A stretch of 64,000 bases of DNA from Massospora cicadina (Eukaryota; Entomophthoromycota; Entomophthoromycetes; Entomophthorales; Entomophthoraceae): contig JAKSZP010009598.1 in NCBI GenBank assembly GCA_022478985.1, positions 20,962-84,961 of the forward strand, written 5' to 3'. This document shows positions 60,246 to 64,000 of the stretch, one piece after another; position 1 is the stretch's first letter, and every line of letters starts with the position of its first letter. The notes under the pieces were generated by a model. That model had not been told where the DNA came from. It saw only the letters and a list, made by a program, of their open reading frames with translations, and did no database searches. The translations under genes and the position numbers were made by a program.

Positions 60246-62328
60246 TGATACCTTATTTGGCTAAGCTAGTTACCGGTAACCTTTAACTTAGGGTGGGGAT
60301 TCGGCATGGTTTTCATGATGCTTTAGCGTCCCCCTTCCTATTCATGGTAGTTTTTACTAACCGCTATGTTTCAGGTCCCTCACCTGTACTCCGAATTCCT
60401 CGTCCCTCGAGGTTCTTACGCCACCCCGGCTCGTTAAGAGCGAGGTCGACGGCCCAAGTTTGAGCCTTAGGTTGCTGGCTAAATCGCATCCCATGCTACA
60501 AATGTTTGAGCCTTAGGTTGCATCCCAGGCTACAAATCAATGGCGATTGAAAACAGCTCCATCAAATAAATTCTCATCTGGTTAAGTTATTTTTAGGCCG
60601 GTAAAGTTTTACCGGGTCGCTTAAAGGGGATCCTCGAACATTCGGATCTACCTCGTTATGTATATCGGTAATAAAAGTTTTTAAAGCTTTGACGCATAAT
60701 CTAGCTAAACTAAGGGGTTAACGGTTGACATATCTACAGTAAGGAAGTTAATATCAATGAACGGCTGAGCTTCGGTTGCCAATTTATAAGTTAACCATCA
60801 AACCAACTTTCTGGGTGACGACACGCGAAAAGCAACAGCTAAAGCAACAGCTGGGTGACGATTTCCACACGCGAAAAGCAACAGCTAAAGCAACAGCTGG
60901 GTGACGATTTCCACACGCGAAAAGACAGCTAAAGCAACAGCTGGGTGACGATTTCCACACGCGAAAAGCAGCTAAAGCAACAGCTGGGTGACGATAATCT
61001 AAGGAACCAACTATGAACCCCCTCCTTAAGCTACACCCTTATCCGATGATGTGAACGGGCTATAGAAAAATTTGTAAAATAGCCTAGAGCTTAGGGTAAG
61101 GTAGCCACGGATGAAAATTATAGATGCGATTTTGAAGTAGCAGATTTGCCAAAATTTAAGTTCACTAACGGTGAGGCGTAGAGAGGAGTTAAACCTGAAA
61201 AATCTAGAATGGGAACTTCAAGGGTAGAGGACTAAAGGGCTGGTTAATGGTTAAGCGTGCAGGTAGTGGCATGGATCTATAACTAACAAGAATTAGCTTT
61301 TGTCAATAGCAGCTTTCGAAAAGTCTGGCTAAGCTTATAGGCGATGTGCCAAGATCTTTACAATACCCATTCGTTAATAATGTTTTGGGTATATGGAAGA
61401 TACCATAAGGGTTTGATTTTGATTATTGTACCTGCTGATTCCGGTATGAAAAAAGCTACCCCGATTTAAGTTTAGTGAGACCTGGGTATATTCAATCATA
61501 CTGCTTAGAAGCGAATATCGCTTAAGTGCAACATCACTAGTAAGCTAACAACCGACCCCACACCCGAAAATTATTCAAACGTCTCATGTACTAGTTAAGA
61601 AAGTAGATACTAGATGTGAAATCTCTAGCCATCTTTCTTAGTACTAGGTGGGCTTCCAATCACCTTCACTTTTTATTACTCCAGCTGTCATTGCAATAGA
61701 ATATTATAATAAAATTGTTAAACAATACTAGTAGGCTAATGCCTTCCATTTGATACACTGGTTGATTCTAGTATATGCACAAGTTAGCATAAAATTTTTG
61801 TTGACTGAAGATATGCCCCTTTGATTCCTTATACAGGGTGGGGAAGTTTAATGGCAGATTTGTAATAGCTAAATAAAAATTATTTACGTACCAAGATTAT
61901 GGTCACCAGATTGAAGTAAGCAAAAAGTATTTAAGAGAAGCAAATTTACAATATATCTATTGGTAATCATATCTGAAAGATGGCATCCATAGCATTTGAA
62001 CATCATTGGGGCTGGTTCTTATATTCATCATCACATCATGCATTTAACTGGTAAATTTGAGCCAAATCATCTCAAATCCATTCTTTTAGGGCCTCAATTA
62101 CTATTGATGGTCCTTCCTGGTAAACTAGAGACTTCAAATAACCTTAGAGGAAGAATTCACAAACTTGGAGATCAGAAGAATGGGGCCATGTAATCCTCCT
62201 ATTTTAAGTGATGATGCAAATTTAAAAACAAGCGGTTGCCACCATCCATGCTTACTCTCACTGTGTGGCTGTTAGCTCCCATTATATTGATTATGCCTCC
62301 ATGTTCATATTGTGCTGAGCAAGTGATA
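60246..62328. other. Downstream region of TMEM245-like gene, no gene recognised
   Basis: CpG-rich to about 61.0 kb, then AT-rich. Contains two direct repeats beginning GTTTGAGCCTTAGGTTGC (60458 and 60504) and the 46-bp array at 60812-60994. A 65-codon frame at 61996-62193 has no recognisable domain. A weak hairpin near 61588-61644 is of unknown meaning. Confidence 0.4.
60812..60994. repeat. 46-bp tandem repeat
   Basis: About four copies of a unit starting GGGTGACGATTTCCACACGC and ending AAAGCAACAGCT. The first copy lacks ATTTCC, and later copies have small deletions in the GCAACAGCT part. Third minisatellite associated with a host-gene island in this window. Confidence 0.9.
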
Positions 62329-63490
62329 TGTCATGGTTGGATGACTTTATAGTAGGAACAGATACTAAAGACAAGGCTGGGTGACAGGAGGCCCAGAAGG
62401 TGAAACTTCAGGCTCTTCCTGACCTGAACACACCTTAGATCAACGCCGGTGCAAGCCAAGCATGCCCAGGTTGATACTAATGGGGTGCAAAATGCCCAGC
62501 CTCTGATCTCAGCCCAGGCACTAAAATGAACGATTTATGTTATAAACAAAGATGGTTCAATTCAGTTAATTGGAGAGCAAGGGTTTGAATCCCGCTCAAG
62601 TTATGAAATTTTGAGCTCAGGTAAAATATGGCTTCAATTGATTACTCGAGTGAAGGCACTTTCAGTGTATTTTACTTAAACAGATGGAAGCATCTGTTTA
62701 TTGGAGTGTCAAGGCTTGGGCGCACTTCCACAGAACCTGAATTTCCCCAGCCCACCTTAAATATGTTTTTGCGACCAATGTTCCTTGTTGGTCAACTTTT
62801 CTTAAATAAAAACCCCCCATTGTTTTTACATTTTACTTATGTTTCCTTGGGCTAACTTGGTGGCAGACCTCTTTGGGGAGGTCTCCAACTATGTGGGCCA
62901 CTACCTTTTATCACAATTTACCAAAATCCCAGGTGCTTTGGGCTGCCCAGGTCCCCTCCAGATTGAGGCACCCAAGGCCCCTGATGCCAAGTTACACTTG
63001 ATTATGGACTCACCTTTGGGGTTCACTCAAGCTGTGATATTCCTCTTATCTGGTACTTTATATTGCACTTTATACCCTTGCCTTGGGTCCCTTTTGTACA
63101 GGACCATTTGAGGTGCCTTGTTTACCATTTTCCTAACAGCTAGTTCCCTAGCAGTGTAGGTTTGCATCCCACACCACCTTGCTGGGAATGAGAGAGTTAC
63201 AGACACTCTCTTGACATTATTTGACCAACCTTTTTATTATATGTGCATGAGAATTATCCATGTGGGACTTTTGTTATTGGTAAATTGGGTGCGCTGGCCA
63301 TTTGTCACTGCCATGATGGTGCTCACCACAATTTTCTCATTTGGTTTTGTTTTGGTGCATCTCAGCGTTATTATTGTAACTACCAATTGGGAAGTGCCCA
63401 CCCTTCCTGCTTGTTCCTGGTGGTCTCAGACTTTTCACAATCTGGATGTCATAATTCCCCACCTTTCTCCTGAGATTTACTCAGAAATTC
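62329..63490 (+). repeat. E3-family LTR
   Basis: Starts TGTCATGGTTGG and aligns with the E3 5' LTR along its length (shared AGGAGGCCCAGAAGGTGAA, GAGTTACAGACACTCTC, CTATGTGCATGA-like and GTGGT...CAGA segments). No polypurine tract lies upstream, so this is the 5' LTR of an element continuing past the window, or a solo LTR. The right edge is approximate. Confidence 0.6.
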
Positions 63491-63567
63491 AATAAGCCTT
63501 GGTATCCCTTGAGCCAAAACCCTCATTAAGTAAACAAAATCTGTCTGGTTCACGTCCACTTTCATGA

Positions 63568-64000
63568 GGAGTGAATCTGTTGTCCCATTTGTCTCCCGAT
63601 GCTGGTGACTGGGTTTTTGTGGTATTCCACACTCACCCACATTTGTGGCAAACAGTGGAGGGCTTGGAGCAGGTCTTGGAGCAGAATCGACCTGAGGAAG
63701 CATACCTCCATTCCTTCTTCAAGTTCTTTTCTCTGCATCAAGTGGGTCAGCCAATGAAAGCATACTTGAGTGAATTCTGTGAAAAAGACCAGGCTTTGCC
63801 ATTAACTGACAAGGTTAAAACGTCATTTCTCCATTTGACCTTGGATATATTGATGCAAAATGCCCTGATTTGGCAGTCACCTCCTTCCAATTTCAATCAT
63901 CTGGTTGAAACCCTTTGGGTTAGTTTCTCCACCCCAACCTGGAAGGGGCCAGGTAATTTGACCATCATCAGATCAAATCATATAAATATGGAGGCCAAAA
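63568..64000 (+). CDS. Gag-like ORF of an E3-family element, partial
   Basis: Open from 63568 to the end of the window (144 codons, no stop), directly downstream of the E3-type LTR. It reads with a gag-like helical pattern, for example FFKFFSLHQVGQPMKAYLSEF and LTDKVKTSFLHLTLDILMQN. The start codon is not certain, and an in-frame ATG occurs inside. It is probably the gag that E3 itself has lost. Truncated by the window edge; the family match is inferred from position and pattern. Confidence 0.5.

Noticed and set aside
44830..62600. Pol III B-box-like motif (GGTTTGAA(A/T)CCC) inside the E3-family LTRs as a tRNA-derived promoter.
   Set aside because: No matching A box at the right distance, and the motif is also a simple palindrome. 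Insufficient support.
1..64000. CRISPR arrays, bacterial operons, rRNA or intact tRNA genes.
   Set aside because: None seen. The tandem repeats have no spacers, and the window is eukaryotic by its spliced genes and Ty3/SINE content.

Overview
This is nuclear DNA of a eukaryote. It is dominated by decayed, nested retrotransposons, with two short islands that hold spliced host genes. The organism cannot be named from the sequence. The host genes point to a compact-gene eukaryote, fungus or protist: the FACT subunit gene is interrupted by ten introns of only 30-37 nt, and its protein lacks the C-terminal HMG box, like fungal Pob3. That intron size argues against animals and land plants.

Layout. 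1-5.3 kb: an old minus-strand Ty3-type element (P) interrupted by an ORF1-only retroposon (345-2260, 16-bp target-site duplication). 5.3-18.1 kb: an old minus-strand Ty3 element (M) split by a younger plus-strand Ty3 element (E1, 7550-13484, 5-bp TSD agatg). 18.2-19.4 kb: a 1.2-kb element with 412-bp terminal repeats (TRIM-like). 22.2-29.0 kb: a second plus-strand Ty3 element (E2, 5-bp TSD gtaac). 29-33 kb: AT-rich, gene-free. 33.3-36.7 kb: CpG-rich host island with a possible unrecognised gene and the FACT subunit POB3/SSRP1, both on the minus strand. 36.8-38.9 kb: two tRNA-derived SINE copies and a tandem repeat. 39.5-45.4 kb: a chromodomain Ty3 element (E3) that lacks most of gag. 45.9-48.7 kb: decayed minus-strand gag-like coding sequence with a zinc knuckle. 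48.6-56.5 kb: a roughly 122-bp minisatellite containing three about 1.43-kb solo-LTR-like copies at the identical phase, plus a second ORF1-only retroposon. 57.4-61.0 kb: second host island with a TMEM245-like membrane protein gene and minisatellites on both sides. 62.3-64.0 kb: an E3-related LTR and an open gag-like frame running off the end.

None of the retrotransposons looks autonomous. Protease, RT or RNase H signature residues are lost, mostly by C-to-T or G-to-A changes, and stop codons sit where CGA (Arg) is expected. Both host genes need one extra C in a C4 run to keep frame, so some single-base indels are probably assembly errors.

Most unusual signals: (1) a retroposon family that encodes only a gag/ORF1-like protein, with two full-length copies each flanked by a perfect 16-bp TSD; (2) three tiny insertions (18, 18 and 47 bp) ending in the same 18-mer and each flanked by about 16-bp TSDs, apparently extreme 5'-truncated retroposons; (3) uniformly ultrashort introns; (4) amplification of a minisatellite-LTR-minisatellite block.
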